Part shown: one piece after another, positions 8,256-16,034 of the stretch
Layout of the letters: each line of letters opens with the position of its first letter
How positions within the stretch are numbered: the first letter of the stretch is position 1
Assembly (NCBI GenBank): GCA_963652075.1
Contig: CAVJRQ010000085.1
Span: 1 to 64,000 of the forward strand
DNA: 64,000 nt
DNA from: Phocaeicola_A sp963652075
Lineage (GTDB): Bacteria > Bacteroidota > Bacteroidia > Bacteroidales > Bacteroidaceae
Direction of reading: 5' to 3'
Notes under the pieces: generated by a model
Seen by the model: only the letters and a program-made list of their open reading frames with translations
What the model was told of the DNA's origin: nothing
Databases searched by the model: none
Translations under genes and position numbers: made by a program

Positions 8256-8708
8256 ATGAAAAAAACAATCCTTGTGTTGACAATCGCTCTGCTGGGCGGT
8301 GCAACGATGTCAATGGCCCAGGACAGACCTCAGCGAGGCGAACGTCCCGACCCCGAGAAGCAAACGGAACAGATGATTAAAGACCTTGGTCTGGACGAGA
8401 AGCAGGCGAAAGAATTCAAGGCTGTGATGGACGAGATGCGTCCTGCCAAAGCGGAGATGAAACAGAAGAAGAGCGAGGCGCAGAAAGAGAAAAAGGAGAT
8501 GAAGAAGAAGCGTGAGGAGATGAAGAAACAACGCGAAGAGATGGAAGCGAAGCGCAAGGAGATGGACGAGAAAATCAAGACCATCCTCACCGAAGAGCAG
8601 TACAAGAAGTATCAGGAGATGCAGAAACGTCGTGGTCCTCACGGAGGCCCTCGCGGTCCGCGTCCTGACGGTCCTCGTCCCGATGGCGGCTTTGGTGGGG
8701 AGATGTAA
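8256..8708 (+). CDS. Spy-like / DUF4890-type periplasmic protein
   Basis: A 150-aa secreted protein: signal peptide (1-21, ending SMAQ), a long highly charged Glu/Lys/Met/Arg helical segment (about 35-120) and a Gly-Pro-Arg-rich tail (125-150) built on RGPRPDGPRPDGG. The pattern of lysine/glutamate helices with an ILTEEQYKKY segment resembles the LTxxQ motif of Spy/CpxP-like periplasmic proteins, which in enterics act as chaperones or stress sensors. It is a single gene with its own downstream terminator. The chaperone role is an analogy, not shown by the sequence. Confidence 0.7.
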   Translation: MKKTILVLTIALLGGATMSMAQDRPQRGERPDPEKQTEQMIKDLGLDEKQAKEFKAVMDEMRPAKAEMKQKKSEAQKEKKEMKKKREEMKKQREEMEAKRKEMDEKIKTILTEEQYKKYQEMQKRRGPHGGPRGPRPDGPRPDGGFGGEM

Positions 8709-8737
8709 CCGAACCAGCTTTTTCATGTAAAGAACAG

Positions 8738-8783
8738 AGTGAATCGATTGGCGACGCGGAGTGGCTGGTCGGTTCACTTTTTT
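8738..8783 (+). terminator. Intrinsic terminator after the Spy-like gene
   Basis: AGTGAATCG (8738-8746) pairs with CGGTTCACT (8770-8778, one wobble) and runs straight into six T (8778-8783). Confidence 0.75.
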
Positions 8784-8825
8784 ATTCAATCAATAGATAA
8801 GATAGGCTGCATCTCAGCATAATAT

Positions 8826-8868
8826 TCAAGCGAGCTTGATATTCTGCATTCGATTTGCGCTATCTTTG
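8826..8868 (+). promoter_or_regulatory. Promoter of the metal ATPase with an inverted repeat on the -33 box
   Basis: TATCTTTG at 8861-8868 is a consensus -7 box; TTG at 8836-8838 serves as the -33 box (22-bp gap). The inverted repeat TCAAGC-GA-GCTTGA (8826-8839) overlaps the -33 box. Very similar sequence precedes the gene at 53809. Confidence 0.7.
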
Positions 8869-8897
8869 CTCCCTCGGAAACATTAAAGAGGAATGTC

Positions 8898-10778
8898 ATG
8901 AATGCAAAACTGATTCGAATTGTCACGTGCGCCCTCCTTCTGGTGGCTGCCGTGTGGACGGAACACAACGTGTCGTTGGAGTGTTGGCAGCTGCTGTTGG
9001 TCTATCTCGTTCCCTACCTGCTAATCGGATACGACGTGTTAGGAGAGGCTCTGGAGGGGATTCTTCACGGGGAAGCCTTCGACGAGGACTTCCTGATGAG
9101 TGTGGCGACAATCGGGGCTTTGCTCATCGGATTCCTGCCCGGTGCTGAGGCGCAATTCCCCGAAGCGGTGTTCGTGATGCTCTTTTTTCAGGTGGGCGAG
9201 CTCTTCGAAGAGTGTGCCGAGGACAAAAGCCGTAAGTCTATTTCTAGTCTGATGGAACTTCGTCCCGACGTGGCCAATGTGGTGCGTGCGGGTGAGCTGC
9301 AGGTGGTGGCTTCTGCCACGGTGGCGGTGGGAGAGACCATCATGGTGAAGCCCGGCGAACGGGTGCCGCTGGATGGCGTGGTGATAGAAGGCGAAGCCGG
9401 TATGGACACTGTGGCGTTGACGGGCGAGAGCGTGCCGCGAACGGTGCATGTAGGCGACGAGGTCATCTCCGGTTGTGTAGACCTCAACGGGGTACTGACG
9501 GTGAAGACTACCAAAAGTTTCGGTGAATCCACGGCTTCCAAGATTATAGAGTTGGTGGAGAATGCCGGCAATCATAAATCGAAGAGCGAAGCGTTCATTT
9601 CCCGTTTTGCCCGTGTCTATACGCCCGTGGTGGTCGGTGTTGCCGTGGCGTTGGCTTTGTTGCCGTCTCTCCTCTCCGGCGATTTCGTTTCAAACTTCTC
9701 CGTTTGGCTCTATCGGGCTTTGACGTTCCTCATCGTCTCCTGCCCGTGCGCCTTGGTCATCTCCGTGCCGCTCTCTTTCTTCGGCGGCATCGGCGGAGCG
9801 TCCCGTCACGGCATCCTCATCAAGGGAGCCAACTACATGGACGTGCTGGCCAAGCTGGATACGGTGGTGTTCGACAAGACGGGCACCCTCACGAAGGGAA
9901 AGTTCGAGGTGACGGCTATTCATCCCGACCATATCAGTGAAAACCAACTCCTTCATTTGGCGGCTCATGCCGAACGATTCTCCAATCACCCCATTGCCAT
10001 CTCGCTGAGAGACGCGTTCCCCAACGAACAGGACGGCTGTGAGGTGAGCGACGTGGAGGAGTTGTCCGGGCAAGGCGTACGGGCTCATATTAACGGCAGC
10101 GTCGTCTGTGTGGGCAACGAGAAACTGATGACGGCGGTAGGCGCGCAGTGGCGGCCTTGCCACAAGACGGGCACCATCATCCACGTCTCTGTCAACGGGG
10201 TCTATGCGGGACACATCGTCATCTCCGATGCCGTTAAGGAAGATTCCAAAGAGGCCGTGCGTCTGCTGAAAGCCGTCGGTGTACGCCGTGTCGTGATGCT
10301 CACGGGCGACCATGAGGCCGTGGGAGCTTCCGTGGCCGCTGAACTGGGTCTCGACGAATACAAGGCCGAACTTCTGCCTACTGATAAGGTGACAGAGGTG
10401 GAGCGGCTGCTGCGTGAGAAAGGCGTAGGCAAAGCCTTGGCGTTTGTGGGCGACGGCATCAACGACGCTCCGGTGTTGGCACGGGCCGATGTGGGCATCG
10501 CCATGGGCGGACTGGGGTCGGATGCCGCCATCGAAGCGGCCGATGTGGTGCTGATGGACGACAAACCCTCCAAGGTGGCGTGGGCTGTTGCCATTGCCAA
10601 GCGAACCTTGCGCATCGCTTATCAGAACGTACGGTTCGCCATTGGCGTGAAAGTCCTCGTTCTCCTCTTGGCTGCCTTCGGACTTGCCACCATGTGGATG
10701 GCGGTCTTTGCCGATGTCGGTGTCACCGTGCTGGCGGTTCTCAACGCCATGCGCACCTTGCGGGTGCGCTCTTTGTGA
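8898..10778 (+). CDS. Heavy-metal translocating P1B-type ATPase (Zn/Cd/Co class)
   Basis: Pumps a transition metal out across the inner membrane. The 626-aa chain shows the P1B core: transmembrane CPC motif (about C282-C284), actuator TGES, phosphorylation DKTGT (D326), the HP dipeptide (SNHPIA) and GDGINDAP. The first residues are already transmembrane: there is no N-terminal heavy-metal-associated (GMTCxxC) domain, as in some compact ZntA/CadA-like pumps. CPC with this length favours Zn/Cd/Pb over Cu, though specificity is uncertain. No metal regulator is adjacent. The stop lies 8 bp from the convergent PL11 gene. Confidence 0.92.
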   Translation: MNAKLIRIVTCALLLVAAVWTEHNVSLECWQLLLVYLVPYLLIGYDVLGEALEGILHGEAFDEDFLMSVATIGALLIGFLPGAEAQFPEAVFVMLFFQVGELFEECAEDKSRKSISSLMELRPDVANVVRAGELQVVASATVAVGETIMVKPGERVPLDGVVIEGEAGMDTVALTGESVPRTVHVGDEVISGCVDLNGVLTVKTTKSFGESTASKIIELVENAGNHKSKSEAFISRFARVYTPVVVGVAVALALLPSLLSGDFVSNFSVWLYRALTFLIVSCPCALVISVPLSFFGGIGGASRHGILIKGANYMDVLAKLDTVVFDKTGTLTKGKFEVTAIHPDHISENQLLHLAAHAERFSNHPIAISLRDAFPNEQDGCEVSDVEELSGQGVRAHINGSVVCVGNEKLMTAVGAQWRPCHKTGTIIHVSVNGVYAGHIVISDAVKEDSKEAVRLLKAVGVRRVVMLTGDHEAVGASVAAELGLDEYKAELLPTDKVTEVERLLREKGVGKALAFVGDGINDAPVLARADVGIAMGGLGSDAAIEAADVVLMDDKPSKVAWAVAIAKRTLRIAYQNVRFAIGVKVLVLLLAAFGLATMWMAVFADVGVTVLAVLNAMRTLRVRSL

Positions 10779-10786
10779 GAGGTTCG

Positions 10787-12661
10787 CTAACGTTCGGCAC
10801 GCTTGATGACCGTGCCCCGGAACTCCCCTTCCAAGTCCGGCCCGAAGTAGAACCCGGGTTGTGTGGGCTGATTGTATCCCACGTTCTGCGTGGCGACGCT
10901 GATGCGGTAGACAGGCTCTTCGAGGAACGTATGGAACCGGTAGCTCGTGGGTTCGGGTGAGACGTAGAGGCGCAATGCCTTGTTGTCGTCGGTTCGCATC
11001 AACACCTCTTCGCGCCAGTCGCCCACGATGTCCGCCTGCAGGCAAGGATTCCCTTTGGAACCGTTGTTGCTGCGGCAACCCTCCATGCGCAACAGGGGGA
11101 CGCAGGCTTCCTTCTCCCAGTCATATTTCGAGATGGTATTATGGTCGAGCAGCTCGCGCAGCAGGTCGCCGTCCCACCACACCGCCATGTTGATGGATAG
11201 GCGGGGACGCGCTATCACTTTACCTTTCACGTTGAGGAGACCGCCCGAATCGGAAGACCACATCTCCACGCCCGGGTTGTTGGGGTCGATGTCCGCCGCC
11301 ATGCAACGGCCTACGTCCGTATTGCTCTTTACTTGTGCCAGTATCTCTCCCGTGGCGGCGTCGCGGTAGGTAGACCCGTCGCGGTGGTTCTCGTGGCAGT
11401 CCCACACTTGTAGCCCTTTGCGTGAAGGGTCGAAGTGTGTCAGGTGCATGGCGTCGCCGTGTCCCAACTTGGTGGAGTAGAGCCCCTGTCCGTTGTGGTC
11501 GATGGTGCAAGAACCGTAGACAATCTCGTCGCACCCGTCCCCGTCCACGTCACCGACACGCAGGTTGTGGTTTCCCTGTCCGGCATAGTCGGGATGCTGG
11601 TTGCTGTCGAACACCCAACGTTGCGTCAGGGTCTTTCCGTCCCAGTCGAACGCCGCCAACACGGTGCGGGTGTAGTAGCCGCGGCACATCACGATGCTCG
11701 CCTTGCTCCCGTCCAGATAGGCCACTGCCGCCAGAAAGCGGTCACTGCGGTTCGCCTTTATGTCTCCCCAGTCCATCGGATTGCCGCGCTCGGGAACGTA
11801 CGGAACCGTAGCCAACGCCTCGCCTGTCAGTCCCGAGAAGAGGGTGAGGTATTCCTTGCCTGTGAGTATTCTTCCCGTCAGCGGTCCGAAGGGCTCGCCC
11901 TGCTCCCGGTAGTCTGCCGTAGCGTCACCGATGACGTTTCCTTTGCCGTCCACCGTTCCGTCCGAAGTACGTACGGCCAGTTCCGCTTTCCCGTCCCCGT
12001 CGAAGTCGTAGACCAGGAAAGGCGTGTAGTGAGCGCCCGACCGGATGTTGCGTCCCAAGTCGATTCGCCACAACCGCTCTCCGTTGAGGCGGTAACAGTC
12101 GAACATCGTGGAGCCCGTGAATCCGGAATGCGCGTTATCGTGCGCGTTGCTGGGGTCCCATTTCAGGATAATCTCGTATTCGCCGTCGCCGTCCACGTCA
12201 CCGATGGAGGCATCGTTGGCAAGGTATTCAAACAGGCGGCCGTCCGGAGAAACACCCCCTTGAGGCTGTTGGATGGGAATCTCCACGTAGCCGCTCGGTG
12301 CATTGGCAGGGAGCGTACACCTCCCTTTGCAGGCCTCCTTGCCGTCGGGCAGAATCGGCACAATCTCATATTCCACCGCCTCTGTGCCGCTGTATGGGTC
12401 GCGGTAGAAAGTGCAGTCGGTGATAGGCTGCGGGTTTATCTTCTCGCCGTTGCGGAAAAGGTCGAACGCGATGGATTGGGGGTCGGACGAGAGATACCTC
12501 CAGGAGAGGATGACCTCCTGTGGGGTATGGCGTACGGCAACGGCTCCGCGTCCCAGTTTCTCCATCTTCAGTCTGGAATAATCGTAACTCGGTTGGGCTG
12601 TGGTAATCATTGTTCCGCCCATCCACATTAATAAGGTAAGGAATGCTACTATGTGTTTCAT
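10787..12661 (-). CDS. Rhamnogalacturonan lyase, polysaccharide lyase family 11
   Basis: Cleaves the rhamnose-galacturonic acid backbone of rhamnogalacturonan I by beta-elimination. The 624-aa product has a signal peptide (ending TTAQ), a fibronectin-like N-terminal part (about 40-130) and an eight-bladed propeller with calcium-binding DxDxDG loops (GDVDGDGEYE, YDFDGDGKAE, GDVDGDGCDE), the layout of YesW/YesX. I start at 12661 (MKHIVAFLTLLMW), which gives a proper signal peptide; the longer frame to 12778 adds 39 unlikely residues. It is divergent from the GH28-CE12 operon and presumably under the neighbouring hybrid sensor. Confidence 0.92.
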   Translation of the reverse strand: MKHIVAFLTLLMWMGGTMITTAQPSYDYSRLKMEKLGRGAVAVRHTPQEVILSWRYLSSDPQSIAFDLFRNGEKINPQPITDCTFYRDPYSGTEAVEYEIVPILPDGKEACKGRCTLPANAPSGYVEIPIQQPQGGVSPDGRLFEYLANDASIGDVDGDGEYEIILKWDPSNAHDNAHSGFTGSTMFDCYRLNGERLWRIDLGRNIRSGAHYTPFLVYDFDGDGKAELAVRTSDGTVDGKGNVIGDATADYREQGEPFGPLTGRILTGKEYLTLFSGLTGEALATVPYVPERGNPMDWGDIKANRSDRFLAAVAYLDGSKASIVMCRGYYTRTVLAAFDWDGKTLTQRWVFDSNQHPDYAGQGNHNLRVGDVDGDGCDEIVYGSCTIDHNGQGLYSTKLGHGDAMHLTHFDPSRKGLQVWDCHENHRDGSTYRDAATGEILAQVKSNTDVGRCMAADIDPNNPGVEMWSSDSGGLLNVKGKVIARPRLSINMAVWWDGDLLRELLDHNTISKYDWEKEACVPLLRMEGCRSNNGSKGNPCLQADIVGDWREEVLMRTDDNKALRLYVSPEPTSYRFHTFLEEPVYRISVATQNVGYNQPTQPGFYFGPDLEGEFRGTVIKRAER

Positions 12662-12977
12662 GTCATTTGTTCGCTGCGGTTCTTGTTTCCCGGTCTCTCC
12701 ACGCAGCGTGGCGAAGATAGCACAACCCAATGGAATAACGATGGGGGAACGCCACAAAAGCTGCCGAAATAGAGACAAAAAATCAAAAATGCCATGATTA
12801 AAAACAAATTCCCCGATTTGTGTAAGGGAAAAAATGAGTTGTTTTGCAACGTGAACAAACTTGAACCTGACGTTGCCGACTAAAGATAGATGGCTTCGCC
12901 AAGGGTGAATGGTTTGTCGGATGAATCAATAAAAGTAGAACATAAACGTAATATAAATACATAAATATAGATAACAG
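12662..12977. promoter_or_regulatory. Divergent control region between PL11 and GH28
   Basis: This 316-bp AT-rich gap must hold the promoters of both divergent pectin genes and probably the target of the AraC-type domain of the hybrid sensor. I see a short inverted repeat CAAAT (805-809 of the 12-kb block) and ATTTG (816-820), i.e. 12805-12820, and a CGAAGATA at 12713-12720 that could be a weak reverse-strand -7 box. No gene is evident. Confidence 0.4.
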
Positions 12978-14282
12978 ATGAAATTCTCAGCAATCGTTAT
13001 TTCGTTATTCCTCTCGGTATCCTCTTTCGCGGGTGACATTTTCCCGGACGGAACGGCCATACCCGAATGGTTCCGTGAAACACGGTCCGTGGACATCAAG
13101 AAATTGGGTCAATCGTTCGTTGTCACAAACTATGGAGTAGAGCAAGACAGTACTCTCCTGCAGACTGACCGGATACAGGCTGTTATTGACAAGGCCGCGG
13201 AGAAGGGCGGCGTAGTGGTGATACCCGGCGGTACCTACCTTACCGGCGCACTCTTTTTCAAACCGGGCACGCATCTCCATCTGGAGGAGGGTGCCGTGCT
13301 GAAGGGTAGCGACGACATCAGCAACTTCCCCATAAAGACTACTCGCATCGAGGGACAGACCCTGAAATACTTCTCCGCCCTCATCAACGCCGACGGGGTG
13401 AACGGATTCACCGTCACGGGCAAGGGAACGATTAACGGCAACGGCTTGCGCTATTGGAAGTCATTCTGGTTGCGCCGTGCGGTCAACCCCAAATGCACGA
13501 ACATGGACGAGATGCGTCCGCGTCTGGTCTACCTCTCCAATTGCGAGGATGTGCAGCTGGAGGGCGTGTCGCTCATCAACTCGCCCTTCTGGACTACCCA
13601 CCTCTACCGTTGCAACCGGGTGAAGCTGTTGGGATTGACCATCAAAGCACCCTATGCGCCGGTGAAGGCACCCAGCTCCGATGCCGTGGACGTGGACGTT
13701 TGTACGGACGTGCTGATAAAGAACTGCTACATCTCGGTGAACGACGATGCCGTGGCGCTGAAGGGCGGTAAAGGCCCCTGGGCGGACCAAGACCCGAATA
13801 ACGGAGCAAACCGCAACATCGTGATTGAGGACTGCACGTATGGCTTCTGCCACAGTGCCTTGACCTGCGGTAGCGAGTCCATCCACAACCATAACATCGT
13901 CTTGCGCCGTTGCAACATCACCAACGCTTCGCGCCTGTTGTGGCTCAAGATGCGTCCCGACACGCCGCAGAACTACGAGTACATCACGGTGGAGGACATC
14001 AAAGGCGATGCCAAGAGCTTCTTGGTGGTGAAGCCCTGGACGCAGTTCTTCGACCTGAAAGACCGCAAGGACATCCCGATGTCCTATTCCAGCCACGTGA
14101 CGATGCGCAACATCGAGTTCGAATGCAACACCTTCTTCGACGTGCAGGCATCCGACCAGTACAAGCTGGACAACTTCGTCTTCGAGAACCTGAAGGTGAA
14201 GGCGGCAAACATCCAGTGCGACAAGAGCATTATCCCCCATTTCACGTGGAAAAACGTCTCTTTGGAGCAGAAAAGTAAATAA
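12978..14282 (+). CDS. Glycoside hydrolase family 28 (polygalacturonase / rhamnogalacturonan hydrolase type)
   Basis: A secreted 434-aa right-handed parallel beta-helix enzyme: signal peptide (about 1-19) followed by the pectate-lyase-fold start VTNYGV and the GTYLTG strand. The GH28 catalytic motifs are present in variant form: SSDAVDVD for the usual NTD region, NDDAVALKGG with the DD pair, FCHSALTCGSE for the His region, and LLWLKM for RIK. Such variants occur in Bacteroides GH28 enzymes acting on rhamnogalacturonan. It lies 21 bp upstream of the CE12 gene on the same strand, so they are probably one operon. Exact linkage specificity is unknown. Confidence 0.88.
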   Translation: MKFSAIVISLFLSVSSFAGDIFPDGTAIPEWFRETRSVDIKKLGQSFVVTNYGVEQDSTLLQTDRIQAVIDKAAEKGGVVVIPGGTYLTGALFFKPGTHLHLEEGAVLKGSDDISNFPIKTTRIEGQTLKYFSALINADGVNGFTVTGKGTINGNGLRYWKSFWLRRAVNPKCTNMDEMRPRLVYLSNCEDVQLEGVSLINSPFWTTHLYRCNRVKLLGLTIKAPYAPVKAPSSDAVDVDVCTDVLIKNCYISVNDDAVALKGGKGPWADQDPNNGANRNIVIEDCTYGFCHSALTCGSESIHNHNIVLRRCNITNASRLLWLKMRPDTPQNYEYITVEDIKGDAKSFLVVKPWTQFFDLKDRKDIPMSYSSHVTMRNIEFECNTFFDVQASDQYKLDNFVFENLKVKAANIQCDKSIIPHFTWKNVSLEQKSK

Positions 14283-14303
14283 CAAGCGAAAACATACGGA
14301 ATC

Positions 14304-15932
14304 ATGAAGACGCGTTACTGGGGTTGCTGCCTGTTGACCTTGACGCTCTGCTTGCCCATGTGGGCGCAGGTGAAGGTGGCGGCACCGATGAAAGATGTGA
14401 ACCGGGTGGTCGACAACACGCTCGACAGTCTCAACAAGGTACGCACCGCACGCCCTGTTGCCGGTTCGTCACGCAAGGCCGGATGCCCCGTGCTCTTCCT
14501 GATAGGAAACTCCACCATGCGTACGGGTACGTTGGGCAACGGCAACAACGGCCAGTGGGGATGGGGATACTTCGCCCACGAATACTTCGACGAGAACCGC
14601 ATCTCCGTGGAGAACCAGGCCTTGGGCGGCACCAGCAGCCGCACCTTCTACAACAAGCTGTGGCCCGATGTGCTCAAAGGCGTACGCGAAGGCGACTGGG
14701 TAGTAATCTCTTTGGGACACAACGACAACGGACCTTATGACAGTGGGCGGGCGAGAGCTTCCATTCCTGGCATCGGTACGGACAGTTTGAATGTCACCAT
14801 CAAAGAGACGGGCGTGAAAGAGACCGTCTATACCTATGGCGAATACATGCGCCGTTACGTGCGCGACGTGAAGGCGAAAGGTGCCCATCCGATACTCTGT
14901 TCCCTCACGCCCCGCAACGCGTGGGACGACAAGGACAGTACAATCGTCACGAGGGTGAACAAGACCCATGGTCTGTGGGCACGCCAGGTGGCAGAGGCCG
15001 AACAGGTACCTTTCATCGACCTGAACGAAATCTCCGCCACGAAGATGGAGAGGTATGGCAAGGAGAAGGTGAAGACCCTCTTCTACCTCGACCGCATCCA
15101 CACCAGTCGCTTCGGTGCACGGATGAATGCGGAATCCTTCGTCGAAGGACTTCGCGGCAGCCAAGGTGTGCAGCTGGCGGATTACCTGAAGCCAATCGTA
15201 AAGGACACACTCACGGGAGCTTCCCGTAAGGAGGGTCGTCCCGTGCTCTTCGTCATCGGTGACAGTACCGTGAAGAACACGGACAGTGACGAAGACGGCA
15301 TGTGGGGATGGGGGAGTGTCATTGGCGACCTCTTCTCCGAAGATGCCATCTCCGTGGAGAACTGGGCGAAAGCGGGCCGCAGCGCACGCACGTTCCTCAA
15401 CGAAGGACGATGGGACAAAATCTATGAAGCCTTGCGGCCGGGCGACTTCGTGCTGATGCAGTTTGGCCACAACGACGGAGGCGACATCAACAAAGGCAAG
15501 GCCCGTGGCGAGCTGCGCGGCAACGGGGACGAGAGCAAGGTCTTCAAGATGGAGGCGACGGGACAATATGAGGTGGTCTACACCTACGGATGGTACCTGC
15601 GGAAGTTCATCCGTGACGCCAAAGAGAAAGGTGCCATCCCCATCGTGCTGAGCCATACGCCCCGCAACAAATGGAAAGAGGGACGGATAGAACGCAACGG
15701 CGATACCTTCGGCAAGTGGGCGAGAGAAGCCGCCGAAGAGGGAGACGCTTATTTCATCGACCTGAACACCCTCTCCGCGGACGTGCTCCAGCGGAAAGGA
15801 GAGAAGAAGTCCGCCGCTTACTTCAAGAACGACCACACCCACGCTTCGCTGAAAGGAGCTAAAATGAACGCCAAGAGCATTGTCAAAGGCTTGAAGAAGA
15901 CGGATTGCCCACTGAAAGAGTATCTGAAATAG
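14304..15932 (+). CDS. Tandem-domain rhamnogalacturonan acetylesterase, CE12 (SGNH)
   Basis: A 542-aa secreted esterase with a signal peptide ending MWAQ and two complete SGNH/CE12 domains. Domain 1 (about 60-295) has GNST (S70), GHND and DRIHTS; domain 2 (about 310-540) has the canonical GDST (S321), GHND and NDHTHAS. CE12 enzymes remove acetyl groups from rhamnogalacturonan galacturonate so that lyases and hydrolases can act. Domain 1 carries Asn where block I normally has Asp, next to an intact nucleophile Ser. It follows the GH28 gene by 21 bp and is followed by a terminator. The duplication resembles an internal gene fusion. Confidence 0.9.
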   Translation: MKTRYWGCCLLTLTLCLPMWAQVKVAAPMKDVNRVVDNTLDSLNKVRTARPVAGSSRKAGCPVLFLIGNSTMRTGTLGNGNNGQWGWGYFAHEYFDENRISVENQALGGTSSRTFYNKLWPDVLKGVREGDWVVISLGHNDNGPYDSGRARASIPGIGTDSLNVTIKETGVKETVYTYGEYMRRYVRDVKAKGAHPILCSLTPRNAWDDKDSTIVTRVNKTHGLWARQVAEAEQVPFIDLNEISATKMERYGKEKVKTLFYLDRIHTSRFGARMNAESFVEGLRGSQGVQLADYLKPIVKDTLTGASRKEGRPVLFVIGDSTVKNTDSDEDGMWGWGSVIGDLFSEDAISVENWAKAGRSARTFLNEGRWDKIYEALRPGDFVLMQFGHNDGGDINKGKARGELRGNGDESKVFKMEATGQYEVVYTYGWYLRKFIRDAKEKGAIPIVLSHTPRNKWKEGRIERNGDTFGKWAREAAEEGDAYFIDLNTLSADVLQRKGEKKSAAYFKNDHTHASLKGAKMNAKSIVKGLKKTDCPLKEYLK

Positions 15933-15951
15933 GTAGGTTGAGGCATTCCCG

Positions 15952-15982
15952 AAAGAAAAGTCGTGAGCTACGCTTTTCTTTT
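15952..15982 (+). terminator. Intrinsic terminator after the CE12 gene
   Basis: AAAGAAAAG (15952-15960) pairs with CTTTTCTTT (15973-15981), with an inner CGT/ACG extension around a GAGCT loop. It separates the GH28-CE12 operon from the sensor gene. Confidence 0.65.
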
Positions 15983-16016
15983 GACGCGAATGGATGCGAC
16001 TTACGGGAAAGTTTTG

Positions 16017-16024
16017 TAGATTTG
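16017..16024 (+). promoter_or_regulatory. -7 box of the hybrid sensor gene
   Basis: TAGATTTG matches TAnnTTTG. It lies only 10 bp before the ATG at 16035, so the transcript would be nearly leaderless. No convincing -33 box at the right distance. Confidence 0.5.
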
Positions 16025-16034
16025 CCTGTTCCAT

